Shown piece after piece: positions 8,904-18,064 of a DNA stretch of 45,796 bases. The stretch comes from Deltaproteobacteria bacterium (GTDB lineage Bacteria; Myxococcota_A; Polyangia; JAAYKL01), in the NCBI GenBank assembly GCA_030621515.1, contig JAUXHN010000009.1:1-45796 (forward strand), read 5' to 3'. The notes beneath the pieces were generated by a model, which did no database searches, had not been told where the DNA came from, and worked only from the letters and a program-made list of their open reading frames with translations. The position numbers and the translations under genes were made by a program. How positions within the stretch are numbered: position 1 is the first letter of the stretch; every line of letters starts with the position of its first letter.

Positions 8904-10715
8904 TCAGCCGAGAACCATAAGGAGCTGGCCCGCGCTCACCTGCTCGCCCTTACTTACTTCAACCGCCTCGACCTTTCCACCCACCAGCGCCTTGACATCC
9001 ACCTCCATCTTCATGGCCTCGAGCACCAGGAGCACATCGCCCTTGGAGATAATGTCGCCCACCTCGCAGACAATCCGAACGACCGAGCCGGGCATGGCCG
9101 CCTTCACCGACGTCTTGGCTCCGGACGATGTTACTACCGGCGCGTCACCGCCGTCCTTCGCGGTGCCCTCGGTTACCTCGATCTCGTAGGTCTTGCCGTT
9201 GACTGACGCCCTGTCTCCATCGAGTTTTACCACGTATTTCCTGCCGTTCACCGACACCGTGTAACCGCCCGCCCTTGCCGCTGATTTCTCACCGGGCGAC
9301 GCTGTGGGATCTACCTTGCGAATGCCGAGCTTGGCCTCTCCATTGAGGTAATCAATCCCCTTTTCCATGCATGTGGCGGCGATGAAGATGTTCTCGTCGG
9401 TGACCGGCAGACCCGCATCCTGAAGTCGCTTCTTGGCCGCGGGAATTCCCTTCTCTGGATTGGCGTCGTTGATCTCGATCGGTGTCTGGATCGTGGGCTC
9501 CATGCTCAGTTGCTCCTCGGCAATCTGAACGATCTCGGGATCGGGCGAGACCGGGGTCTTGCCGAAGTAGCCGAGCACCATCTTGCCGTACCCATCGGCG
9601 ATCCTTTCCCACGGCCCGAACATCACGTTGTTGAACGCCTGCTGGAAATAGAACTGGGACACCGGCGTCACCGACGTCCCGAAGCCCCCGCGTTTGACCA
9701 CATCGCTCATGGCCGCGATCATCTCCGGGTATTTGTCCATGATGCCGTTATCGCGAAGCATCTGAGTGTTGGCGGTGAGCGCTCCACCCGGCATGGGGCT
9801 CCACGGGATCATGGGCTCCACCTTCAGTGCCTCGGGGGGCATGAAATAATCTTTCATGCATTCCTTGAACACTTTCTCGGCCTCCATCACCTTGTCGATA
9901 TCGATACCAAGGTCGTACTTGCTGCCGCGGAAGGCGTGCCACATGGTAGCCACGTCGGGCTGGCACGTCCCACCAGACGCGGGGGCCAGGGAGAGATCTA
10001 TGGCGTCGGCGCCGGCGTCGAGCGCTGCCATGTATCCCTGGACGCTGATACCGGCGGTTTCGTGCGTGTGGAAGTGAATGAGCGTCCCCGCCGGCAGCAT
10101 CCTGCGAGCGCGCCTGACGGTTTCGTGCACCTTGGACGGCACCGCCGTGCCCGACGCGTCCTTGAAACAGACCGAATCAAACGGGATGCCCGCGTCGAGG
10201 ATCCGTCGTAGGGTCTTCTCGTAGAACGCCGCATCGTGGGCGCCCTCGCAGTCGGGTGGCAGCTCCATGAGAGTTACGCAGACCTGGTGCTTGAGCCCCG
10301 CGTCGACGATGCACTTGCCGCTGTGGATCAGGTTGTTGACATCGTTGAGCGCGTCGAAGTTGCGAATGGATGATATGCCGTGCTTCTTGAAGAGCTTGGC
10401 GTGAAGCTCGATGATATCACTCGACTGGGAGTCGAGCCCCACCACGTTGACACCCCTGGCCAGGGTCTGGAGATCGGCGTCGGGACCGGCGGCCTCCCTG
10501 AAGCGGTCCATCATCTCGAACGCATCCTGATTGCAGTAGAAATAGAGCGACTGGAAACGCGCGCCGCCGCCCGCCTCGTACCACGTGATCCCGGCCTCCC
10601 GTGCGGCCTCCACCGCAGGAATGAAGTCCTCGGTGAGAACACGGGCGCCATAGACGGACTGGAACCCGTCACGGAACGCGGTGCACATGAATTTTACCTG
10701 CTTCTTGCCCAACAT
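8904..10715 (-). CDS. oadA: Oxaloacetate decarboxylase alpha subunit / pyruvate carboxylase subunit B-type carboxyltransferase with C-terminal biotinyl domain
   Basis: [54 protein letters not shown]-terminal biotin site [13 protein letters not shown]. Confidence 0.92.
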   Translation of the reverse strand: MLGKKQVKFMCTAFRDGFQSVYGARVLTEDFIPAVEAAREAGITWYEAGGGARFQSLYFYCNQDAFEMMDRFREAAGPDADLQTLARGVNVVGLDSQSSDIIELHAKLFKKHGISSIRNFDALNDVNNLIHSGKCIVDAGLKHQVCVTLMELPPDCEGAHDAAFYEKTLRRILDAGIPFDSVCFKDASGTAVPSKVHETVRRARRMLPAGTLIHFHTHETAGISVQGYMAALDAGADAIDLSLAPASGGTCQPDVATMWHAFRGSKYDLGIDIDKVMEAEKVFKECMKDYFMPPEALKVEPMIPWSPMPGGALTANTQMLRDNGIMDKYPEMIAAMSDVVKRGGFGTSVTPVSQFYFQQAFNNVMFGPWERIADGYGKMVLGYFGKTPVSPDPEIVQIAEEQLSMEPTIQTPIEINDANPEKGIPAAKKRLQDAGLPVTDENIFIAATCMEKGIDYLNGEAKLGIRKVDPTASPGEKSAARAGGYTVSVNGRKYVVKLDGDRASVNGKTYEIEVTEGTAKDGGDAPVVTSSGAKTSVKAAMPGSVVRIVCEVGDIISKGDVLLVLEAMKMEVDVKALVGGKVEAVEVSKGEQVSAGQLLMVLG

Positions 10716-10739
10716 GTATCTGCCTTTCTCGTCTGCTTC

Positions 10740-10871
10740 CTATCTTTTCGGCCCCTTGCCGAACCGCCTAAAAACAGCGGCCGAGCCGTACATGACAAAC
10801 ACCATGATCGTCAGGAACAACACCACAACCCCCATCCCGGCACCCATGAGCACCAATCCCTCTTCGATCAT
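10740..10871 (-). CDS. oadG: Small OadG-like (gamma) subunit, 43 aa
   Basis: Manual translation MIEEGLVLMGAGMGVVVLFLTIMVFVMYGSAAVFRRFGKGPKR*, directly upstream of oadA-oadB; below the ORF-track length cutoff. Confidence 0.8.
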   Translation of the reverse strand: MIEEGLVLMGAGMGVVVLFLTIMVFVMYGSAAVFRRFGKGPKR

Positions 10872-10899
10872 CGTTTCCTCACTTATTACCGGCCTTTTC

Positions 10900-10950
10900 T
10901 TGCATATGATTGATGCCAGGGTTTTGCATATGATTAATGCCAGGGTTTTT
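10900..10950. repeat. Tandem 24-bp direct repeat with internal dyad, upstream of oadG
   Basis: TTGCATATGATTGATGCCAGGGTT followed by TTGCATATGATTAATGCCAGGGTT; each copy contains GCAT-N7-ATGC. Confidence 0.85.
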
Positions 10951-11000
10951 CCAACCCACTGTTGATAAGAGCAAGGTTGAAATCAATCGGCGGCAGTATA

Positions 11001-11291
11001 ATGACGAACCAAACAACAGACAAGGTGTTTCACGCGATCGTGCACGGCAGGGTCCAGGGAGTCTCCTTTCGGTACCACACCCGGGCTGCGGCGAGCACCC
11101 TGGGATTGAATGGCTGGGTCAGGAACCTTCCCGACGGAACCGTCGAGGTCCTTGCGCAAGGCGATGACCGGGATCTTCGCGATCTCCTGCGATGGCTGAA
11201 AGACGGGCCGCCCGGCTCCCGGGTCGACAAGCTCGACGTCGACTGGCGCGACCCCTCCGGATCCCCAGAACCATTCAAGATCATTTACTGA
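11001..11291 (+). CDS. acyP: Acylphosphatase
   Basis: AIVHGRVQGVSFRYHTRAAASTLGLNGWVRNLPDGTVEVLAQG is the classic acylphosphatase signature. Confidence 0.95.
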   Translation: MTNQTTDKVFHAIVHGRVQGVSFRYHTRAAASTLGLNGWVRNLPDGTVEVLAQGDDRDLRDLLRWLKDGPPGSRVDKLDVDWRDPSGSPEPFKIIY

Positions 11292-11351
11292 TTTTGAACG
11301 GCGCTTGATCCTCCCACGACCATGTGCTACTTGGCTCTCCAAACTTTTGTC

Positions 11352-11427
11352 GGGCGATTAACTCAGTGGTCAGAGTGCCGTCTTCACACGGCGGAAGTCC
11401 CCAGTTCAAATCTGGGATCGCCCACCA
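11352..11427 (+). tRNA. tRNA-Val (CAC anticodon), CCA encoded
   Basis: GGGCGAT acceptor pairs with ATCGCCC; anticodon arm CCGTC-TTCACAC-GGCGG gives CAC; T-arm CCCAG-TTCAAAT-CTGGG; ends ACCA. Confidence 0.92.
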
Positions 11428-11437
11428 AGCTAGTGGT

Positions 11438-12382
11438 ATGGCACCTGAAAACAATCACACAAAACGAGATTTGCAGTTGCCAAAGGGCGCGTGTGAGATA
11501 TTCCTGGCCGCCATCGAGGCCGCAACGGGGGAGGAACAGCGCGCGGGCGGGGGCGACCCCATGTCCGGCGAACAGGTGATGGAGGCGATGGAAAGGCTGC
11601 TCACCGCACCCCACCCGGACCGGGGTCTTGAGGTTCTCGTGAGAGACGGGGTCATGGAGGCGCTCCTGCCGGAGGTCGTCGCCATGGTGGGGTTCGGCGA
11701 GGGTATCCGCCACAAGGACGTCTGGGCCCACACCAAGCAGGTGGTGCGGCAAGCTCCTCCACGCCTCAAGGTCCGATGGGCCGCCCTGCTCCACGATATC
11801 GGCAAGGTCCCGACGCGTCGTTTCGAGCAGGGGGGGCAGGTCACCTTCATCGGTCACCCGGAGGTGGGCGCGAGGTTGTTCGACCGGATCGCCCGCCGCC
11901 TGCCCTTCCCCGACGACATCACCGAGCACATTCGTTTTCTGATCGCCGCTCATCTGCGCGCGGCCGGATACGAGGAGAGCTGGACCGATTCAGCCGTGAG
12001 ACGATTCGCCCGCGATGGAGGCGACAACCTGGAGGATCTGCTGGATCTTGCGCGTGCGGACATCACCAGCAAGCACCCCGAAAAGGTCCGCAAGGGAATG
12101 CGACAGATCAACCTGCTGGCCAACCGAATCGCCGATCTGCGCGAACAGGACGCGAAACCCGTTCCCCTTCCGACGGGGCTGGGCACCGCCCTGATGGAGC
12201 GATTCGAAATTACTCCGGGACCCGGTCTCGGGCGGTTGATGAACGCGCTGAAAGCAGCCGTGGAGGAGGGTGACCTTCAGGCCGGAGCCCCTTTCGAACA
12301 CTACCTTGACCACGTGCAAGAACACGATGAACTGCGCGAGTTGTGCAAAGACTTCAGTTCGCAACAACGGAGATCCCCATGA
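11438..12382 (+). CDS. HD-domain protein resembling the C-terminal half of CCA tRNA nucleotidyltransferase
   Basis: KDVWAHTKQVVRQAPPRLKVRWAALLHDIGKVPTR and TALMERFEITPGPGLGRLMNALKAAVEEG; no nucleotidyltransferase domain. ATG at 11438 because the upstream ORF extension overlaps the tRNA. Confidence 0.8.
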   Translation: MAPENNHTKRDLQLPKGACEIFLAAIEAATGEEQRAGGGDPMSGEQVMEAMERLLTAPHPDRGLEVLVRDGVMEALLPEVVAMVGFGEGIRHKDVWAHTKQVVRQAPPRLKVRWAALLHDIGKVPTRRFEQGGQVTFIGHPEVGARLFDRIARRLPFPDDITEHIRFLIAAHLRAAGYEESWTDSAVRRFARDGGDNLEDLLDLARADITSKHPEKVRKGMRQINLLANRIADLREQDAKPVPLPTGLGTALMERFEITPGPGLGRLMNALKAAVEEGDLQAGAPFEHYLDHVQEHDELRELCKDFSSQQRRSP

Positions 12383-12915
12383 ACAGAGAAGAAGGCTGGA
12401 AGCTCGTCCACGACCGCCTCGGCGACAGCGCAACTACCGCTCACTGCCTGGCCTGCGAGGCCTGCATGCGCGCCCTGGCACGCCGCCTGGAACAGGACGA
12501 GGAGCTGTGGGGGCTCACGGGCCTCGTACATGATCTCGATCTGGACGAGTGCGCGAACGACATCGATCGCCACGCTCTGGTGGCTGCGGAGGTGCTGAAG
12601 GACCACGGCGCTCCGAATGAGCTGATCCAGGCGGTGCTCGGTCACAACGACAAGGCACCGCGGGAGACTCTGATGGCAAAGGCCTTGTGGGTGGTCGATC
12701 CGACCACGGGGCTTATCACCGCGGCCGCGTTGATCCGCCCGTCGCGCAGCACGAGCGACCTGAAGATCAAGAGCATCAAGAAACGCATGAAGGACAAGCG
12801 TTTCGCCGCAGCGGTCAACAGGGATCAGATCCGCGCCTGCACGGACCTGCTCGGCCTGGAACTGGATGATTTTCTCACCATATGCCTGGAAGCAATGAAC
12901 GAGGTATGGACTTAG
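12379..12915 (+). CDS. HD-domain hydrolase
   Basis: LACEACMRALARRLEQDEELWGLTGLVHDLDLDE...HALVAAEVLKDHG...AVLGHND. Confidence 0.8.
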   Translation: MNREEGWKLVHDRLGDSATTAHCLACEACMRALARRLEQDEELWGLTGLVHDLDLDECANDIDRHALVAAEVLKDHGAPNELIQAVLGHNDKAPRETLMAKALWVVDPTTGLITAAALIRPSRSTSDLKIKSIKKRMKDKRFAAAVNRDQIRACTDLLGLELDDFLTICLEAMNEVWT

Positions 12916-12919
12916 AGGA

Positions 12920-13801
12920 TCACTCCATGCCGAAGTCGTCGCACGTGGCCTGCATGACCTCCAGAGCATCCGCGAGACTCCCCGAGAGGTCGCCTTCGCA
13001 GATATCGCCGAAGAAGCCGTTGTCCTCCACCAGATCGATCAGCTCCTTGATCTTGATCGCTTCTTCCGCGTCTCCGAACGCGGAGGAGCACATCTGCGGC
13101 CCGGCTATGCCCACGACCACGTAGCGATTTTGTCCGCCGGTCAGCTCCGTCAGGAAATCCTTGACTTCGACCGCCTGAACTTCGGACCTGTCGTCCTCGT
13201 CGGTGATTATCACCACCACGAGAAGCGACGCCTGATTCTCACGATAGAACCCGTTGTTGATCTGTCCACTCTCGGCTTTGGTGCCCAGCGCCTCCTGGAC
13301 GGTCACGAACGGTTTCTCCTGGCCGGACCCGTTCGTACCCACCTCCGCCATGCAGGCGAATTTGGTCACCACATCGTCTGCGGGCCCGTCGACCCACGGG
13401 TGGGAGCCCAGGCCGCACGCCGCCTGGCCCACGAACTCCCCCGATGTCGCGATGTCGGCATCGGTGGTGGTCACCGCCACGCGATAATCCATGTGCTCCC
13501 CGGACGGATTGGTGTACTGGTCGAGCACCTCGATGAACATGGGGAAGTTGTTGGCCAGGTTGGTCTGCTCCTCGTGCATGCTTCCCGAGTTGTCTATCAC
13601 GAAGATAATGTCCATGGAGATGCAACCTTCCTCCTCCTCTTCGCCCGCATCGTAGTCTCCCGTATCGGTATCATCATCATCGTCATCGATGCCCCGCTCA
13701 TCGCGGTCGTCGCCGCACGAGAGCATCGCGATGGAGAGTATTGCGATGAGCAACGTCATCGGCATACTCGATATCGTCGGAGTGTCTGTTGAATTGATCA
13801 T
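12920..13801 (-). CDS. VWA-domain lipoprotein
   Basis: MTLLIAILSIAMLSC lipobox, acidic D/E-rich linker, MDIIFVIDNSGSMHEEQTNLANNFPMFIEVL (MIDAS DxSxS). Confidence 0.85.
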   Translation of the reverse strand: MINSTDTPTISSMPMTLLIAILSIAMLSCGDDRDERGIDDDDDDTDTGDYDAGEEEEEGCISMDIIFVIDNSGSMHEEQTNLANNFPMFIEVLDQYTNPSGEHMDYRVAVTTTDADIATSGEFVGQAACGLGSHPWVDGPADDVVTKFACMAEVGTNGSGQEKPFVTVQEALGTKAESGQINNGFYRENQASLLVVVIITDEDDRSEVQAVEVKDFLTELTGGQNRYVVVGIAGPQMCSSAFGDAEEAIKIKELIDLVEDNGFFGDICEGDLSGSLADALEVMQATCDDFGME

Positions 13802-14083
13802 GGCTTTCTTCCTTCCATCAATGGATGAAATCATATCTCGACAATATAGAGACATCCAGACGGCTCAACAGCTCGAAATAGAGCATTCCGTTCGATCTCA
13901 GGTCGGATCCCTCTCATTACCTGATTCCATTCTACTCGATAATCGTTAAAGAAATCCTGAAAGAAATCCTGAAAATCATGGAGCCGCTTATACAGGTGGT
14001 CCACGTTGCGAGGAAACGTAGCGTGCGATATGTTTATGCTCAGGAAAAAGTTGCATTGTTCATCAAAGAAGATTTCGTCCTTC

Positions 14084-15049
14084 ATGAGTAAAAAGATCAC
14101 CATCCTGATTTTTCTTGTCGCGCTGGTGCACTGTGGCAGCGCCATAGCCGGAGACAAAAAGGCCGAAGCAAAGGCCGAAGCAAAGGAGCATTTCGAGTCA
14201 GGTTTCAATTTAATGAGAACTGAGGACTTCGACTCGGCGGTCGCCGAATTCGAAATGTCTGTGGAGCAGTTTCCAACCAAGACGGCTCTGTTCAACCTGG
14301 CCAACTGCTACAAGGCTCTGCGTCGCTACGGCAAGGCACTGACCACCATTCGAACCCTGAACGAAAAATTCGGTGACGTTCTGGAAGGGGAGTTCAAACT
14401 GGAAGTCGAGGAGTTTGAGCGCGCCGTCGAGGGAATGGTGGCGAAGCTATGTGTGAAGGTAGATATGGATGGGGCAACTGTCTCGGTGGACAGTGAAATG
14501 ATTGGACTGTCTCCGCTAAACGCACCGCTACTGCTTGCGCTGGGGAAGCACGAAGTAACCGTCCAGCTGGAAGGATACACATACGATGTCCAGAAGGTGA
14601 AGTTGCTGGCCAGGGACGAGCAGAGCCTTTCGTTCATAGGAGAACCGGTCGTCACGGAGTCCGAGAAGGCTCGTGGTCGTCCTTCTGCGCTGTTCTGGAC
14701 AGGCACCGCCGGTACGGTAGTGGCCGGAGTATTGAGCGGTGTGTTCTTTGGTTTACGTGGCAACGCGGAGGACGACTTCAACAGCGCCCAAAACAAGTGG
14801 AATGATTTGAGTGAGGAAGAGCAGGCATCGTCCGCCGGGGACGGCCCGTGGAAGGATATGAAGACGTCCGGGGACGACTATGACAAGTTCAACACGGGCG
14901 CCATCATTTCGGCGGTTGCCGCCGGTGTTTTCGCTGCATCCTCTGTTGTGATTCTTGTGACTGACCTGAAAGACGTGGATGATAATGACGAGACTGCGGC
15001 CCGAGTCAGAATCCGCCCGACGCCTGGCGGACTGGGAGTAACCTTCTGA
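14084..15049 (+). CDS. TPR plus PEGA-domain secreted/membrane protein
   Basis: Signal peptide MSKKITILIFLVALVHCGSAIAG, TPR-like DFDSAVAEFEMSVEQFPTKTALFNLANCYKALRRYGKAL, PEGA-like VKVDMDGATVSVDSEMIGLSPLNAPLLLALGKHEVTVQLEGY, two TM segments. Confidence 0.75.
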   Translation: MSKKITILIFLVALVHCGSAIAGDKKAEAKAEAKEHFESGFNLMRTEDFDSAVAEFEMSVEQFPTKTALFNLANCYKALRRYGKALTTIRTLNEKFGDVLEGEFKLEVEEFERAVEGMVAKLCVKVDMDGATVSVDSEMIGLSPLNAPLLLALGKHEVTVQLEGYTYDVQKVKLLARDEQSLSFIGEPVVTESEKARGRPSALFWTGTAGTVVAGVLSGVFFGLRGNAEDDFNSAQNKWNDLSEEEQASSAGDGPWKDMKTSGDDYDKFNTGAIISAVAAGVFAASSVVILVTDLKDVDDNDETAARVRIRPTPGGLGVTF

Positions 15050-15060
15050 AGAGGGGAAAG

Positions 15061-15762
15061 ATGACAAAAAGAACGTTGACGAATGGGTTATTGACGACTG
15101 CTGTTGCGGCACTGCTGCTTGTATCTTGCGGTGGTCTAAAAATGCCCGACCGCCCGGATGGAAGCGCGGCCGACACGGATACTGACACCGATACCGACAC
15201 GGATACTGACACCGATACCGACACGGATACTGACATCGATACGGATACCGACACGGATACTGACACCGATACCGACACGGATACTGACACCGACACCGAC
15301 ACGAATACCGGTTCAATTGTGTGCAATCTGGGGACGTACACCGGCAATTTCGGGATCACAACACAATCGGATGTTGCAACTCTCGCAGGGTACATTTCGA
15401 TCTCTGGATACCTTTCAATCGACTGCCCATTGTGCACTGACTTGAGCGAGTTGTTTTGCCTCACCTCGGTGGGCACGTACTTATACATCGACAACAACGC
15501 CGCCCTCACGAGCGTGGACGGACTGAATAACATCACCTCGGTGGGCCACTTACGCATCCGCTACAACGACGTCCTCCCCAACCTGGACGGCCTGAGTAGC
15601 ATCACCTCGGTGAATGATAACTTTTTGATCGATAACAACCCCGCTCTTCCCGATTGCGAGGTGTGCGAGCTTTTGGACCAACTCACCAGCATACCAGGCT
15701 TCACAAGTGTCCAGGACAACCTCTCCGATTCCTGCACGTCGGTTCCGGGTAACTGTCCGTAG
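15061..15762 (+). CDS. Lipoprotein with (Asp-Thr)n linker and receptor-L/LRR-like domain
   Basis: LLLVSCGG lipobox, DT array, then YISISGYLSID...LTSVGTYLYIDNNAALTSVDGLNNITSVGHLRI repeats. Confidence 0.8.
   Translation: MTKRTLTNGLLTTAVAALLLVSCGGLKMPDRPDGSAADTDTDTDTDTDTDTDTDTDTDIDTDTDTDTDTDTDTDTDTDTDTNTGSIVCNLGTYTGNFGITTQSDVATLAGYISISGYLSIDCPLCTDLSELFCLTSVGTYLYIDNNAALTSVDGLNNITSVGHLRIRYNDVLPNLDGLSSITSVNDNFLIDNNPALPDCEVCELLDQLTSIPGFTSVQDNLSDSCTSVPGNCP
15172..15309 (+). repeat. In-frame hexanucleotide array encoding (Asp-Thr)n
   Basis: gacacggatactgacaccgatacc higher-order repeats read directly. Confidence 0.95.
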
Positions 15763-15808
15763 GTAGATCCATCTTCGGAGACGGATTGATCGGTTTCTCT
15801 GTTGTTTC

Positions 15809-18064
15809 CTACAGCATGGAGACCGGATCTATATCCAGGCGTATTCGGACCCCGGTCGGTGGTGACTCGATCTGCGAGACGACCTCGCTCAACAGTTTCC
15901 TGATCTGTATCTGACGCTTCGCACGGAGCATTATCCTCCAGCGATATCGATTCTGAAGATACGGAATCGGCGCGGGCACCGGCCCCAGCATGGATATCGG
16001 CGGGCGATCGATCTTCCTCCAGGCATCCCTCAAGTTGGAAAAGATATCCCGTGCGGCCATCTCCACCTTTGGCCCGTCGTGACCGCTTAACCGAAGCGCC
16101 GCGAGCCTCCCGAAGGGCGGATATCCCAGCTCTTTTCTGTTCTCTGATTCATATGCGGCGAAAGAGCCATAGTCATGGGTGCGGGCAAAAGCGACGGCCG
16201 GGTGCCCGGGGCTGTACGTCTGGATCAGGGCCCTTCCACCGAGGGAGGAGCGACCCGCCCGTCCGGCGACCTGGGTAAGGAGCGCGAAGGTGCGCTCGGC
16301 GGCGCGGAAGTCGGGCATGTGCAATCCGACGTCGCCGAGGAGAACCCCCACGAGTGTGACCCTCGGAAAATCGTGCCCCTTGGTCACCATCTGTGTGCCC
16401 ACCAGGATATCGATCTCCCCTTGTCGAAGCAGCTCGAGCACCGGCTGCGCTCCACGACCCATCGCCGAATCACGGTCGAGACGAGCCACGCGGGCGCTCG
16501 GGTAGAGCTTCGCGAGCAACTCCTCCACCTTCTGGGTGCCCATACCCAGGGGTTCGAGATCCGGCGCGCCGCAGGACGGGCACGCCTCGGGCACCGGTCG
16601 GCGTGCGCCACAGTAATGACACATCACCCCCGGGGGCCGGCTGTGAAAAGTGAGAGAGACCGCGCAATCGTCGCAGCGAAGGGCATTTCCGCAGCTCGAA
16701 CAGATCAAGCTGGGCGCGAAACCGCGCCTGTTCAAGAAGAGTATCGCCTGCTCCTTTTGCTCGAGAACCCGAGTGAGTTCCTCGTGGAGCGGGTCCGAGA
16801 TCACCTTCTGCCCACCGGGCCCAAACCCATGAGTGGTCAGATCGACGATCTCTATCTCGGGCAGGGGCTGCCTGGTGGGTCGCTCGGTGAGCTCGAGCCG
16901 GGTCAGCTTTCCGATATCGGCGTTGTGAAACGTCTCCATGGAAGGAGTCGCGGATCCCAGAACGGCCACGGCGCCGGCCCGAGCGGCCCGGAGCAGCGCG
17001 AGATCGCGAGCGTTGTAAGGAAAACCCCGCTCCTGCTTGAACGATCCGTCGTGCTCCTCGTCCACAACCACTATCCCCAGATCCTCCACCGGAGCGAATA
17101 CGGCGGACCTAACGCCCACAGCGACTTTCACCGCACCAGTGCGAAGGAGCTTCCACTGATCGAAACGCTCACGGTCGGTCAACCCCGAATGCCACACCGC
17201 GAGAGACTCGCCGAACCGCGCCCGATAACGGTTCACGAGCTGTGGCGTCAACGTGATCTCGGGCACCAGGACAAGAGCGCCGCGCCCGTGACTTGTCGTC
17301 TCCTCGATGGCCCGCAGGTACACCTCGGTTTTTCCCGAACCTGTGATCCCCTGAAGTAAAAACCCACGGTATTCGCCGGAATCTATGGCTGTGACAATGG
17401 ACGCAACCGCCCTGTCCTGTTGAGCCGTCAGGGTCGGCGGGGTATCGCGATCCACCGAAGTCAACCAGAAGGGATCCGGCGGCCGCTCGCGCTCCTCCAC
17501 CTCAACCATCTCATCCTGAACGAGCCTTCGAACGTGCTTCGAGGCATCCGAATACACAGAGCGCAACCGGGGCAACGCCATCGGGCCGGACTCGACGATC
17601 ATGGCCAGAACCGCAGCCCGCTTCGGCGCGCGCCGGGTCATCCCGTCCAGCGCATCGGGCGCCCGCATCAAGGCCGTCACAACCTTGTGAACCCGATCCT
17701 TCACCCTCGGAGATCGCACCGAACCCCCGCTCGTGAGGGGATCGATCCCGGGTGGGAGCGCCGACCGCAGCACTTCTCCTATGGGATGCATGTAATAATC
17801 CGCGGCCTCGACCAGGAAGGCCAACAGCTCTCGCGGCAAGGCCGGTTCGTCATCCAGAAGTGACTCCACCTTCTTTATCTTGAAACCGGGATCCTGCGTG
17901 CTGTGCGATTCGGACAGGAGGTATCCCGCCAGCTTCCTTCGTCCGAACGAAACCAGAACCCTCGCGCCCGCAACGGGATCTCCTATCTCCTGCGGAACCT
18001 CGTACAGGAAGGTACGACGCAATGGAGCAGGAACGGCCACATTCCATATCCGCGAAGCGCTCAT
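15809..18064 (-). CDS. priA: Primosomal protein N' (replication restart helicase PriA)
   Basis: LLQGITGSGKTEVYLRAIEE, LVPEITLTPQL, VVDEEHDGSFKQE, zinc-binding cysteines CSSCGNALRCDDC...CHYCGARRPVPEACPSCG, ILVGTQMVTKGHDFPRVTLVGVL. ATG at 18064. Confidence 0.95.
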   Translation of the reverse strand: MSASRIWNVAVPAPLRRTFLYEVPQEIGDPVAGARVLVSFGRRKLAGYLLSESHSTQDPGFKIKKVESLLDDEPALPRELLAFLVEAADYYMHPIGEVLRSALPPGIDPLTSGGSVRSPRVKDRVHKVVTALMRAPDALDGMTRRAPKRAAVLAMIVESGPMALPRLRSVYSDASKHVRRLVQDEMVEVEERERPPDPFWLTSVDRDTPPTLTAQQDRAVASIVTAIDSGEYRGFLLQGITGSGKTEVYLRAIEETTSHGRGALVLVPEITLTPQLVNRYRARFGESLAVWHSGLTDRERFDQWKLLRTGAVKVAVGVRSAVFAPVEDLGIVVVDEEHDGSFKQERGFPYNARDLALLRAARAGAVAVLGSATPSMETFHNADIGKLTRLELTERPTRQPLPEIEIVDLTTHGFGPGGQKVISDPLHEELTRVLEQKEQAILFLNRRGFAPSLICSSCGNALRCDDCAVSLTFHSRPPGVMCHYCGARRPVPEACPSCGAPDLEPLGMGTQKVEELLAKLYPSARVARLDRDSAMGRGAQPVLELLRQGEIDILVGTQMVTKGHDFPRVTLVGVLLGDVGLHMPDFRAAERTFALLTQVAGRAGRSSLGGRALIQTYSPGHPAVAFARTHDYGSFAAYESENRKELGYPPFGRLAALRLSGHDGPKVEMAARDIFSNLRDAWRKIDRPPISMLGPVPAPIPYLQNRYRWRIMLRAKRQIQIRKLLSEVVSQIESPPTGVRIRLDIDPVSML

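Noticed and set aside
9510-10211. 233-aa plus-strand ORF
   Set aside because: Antisense to the well-supported oadA gene; His/Arg-rich shadow translation.
11324-11437. Upstream extension of the HD protein ORF
   Set aside because: This part of the ORF is the tRNA-Val gene; translation should start at ATG 11438.
16175-17359. 394-aa plus-strand ORF
   Set aside because: Antisense to priA, low-complexity Arg/Gly/Pro-rich translation with no motifs.
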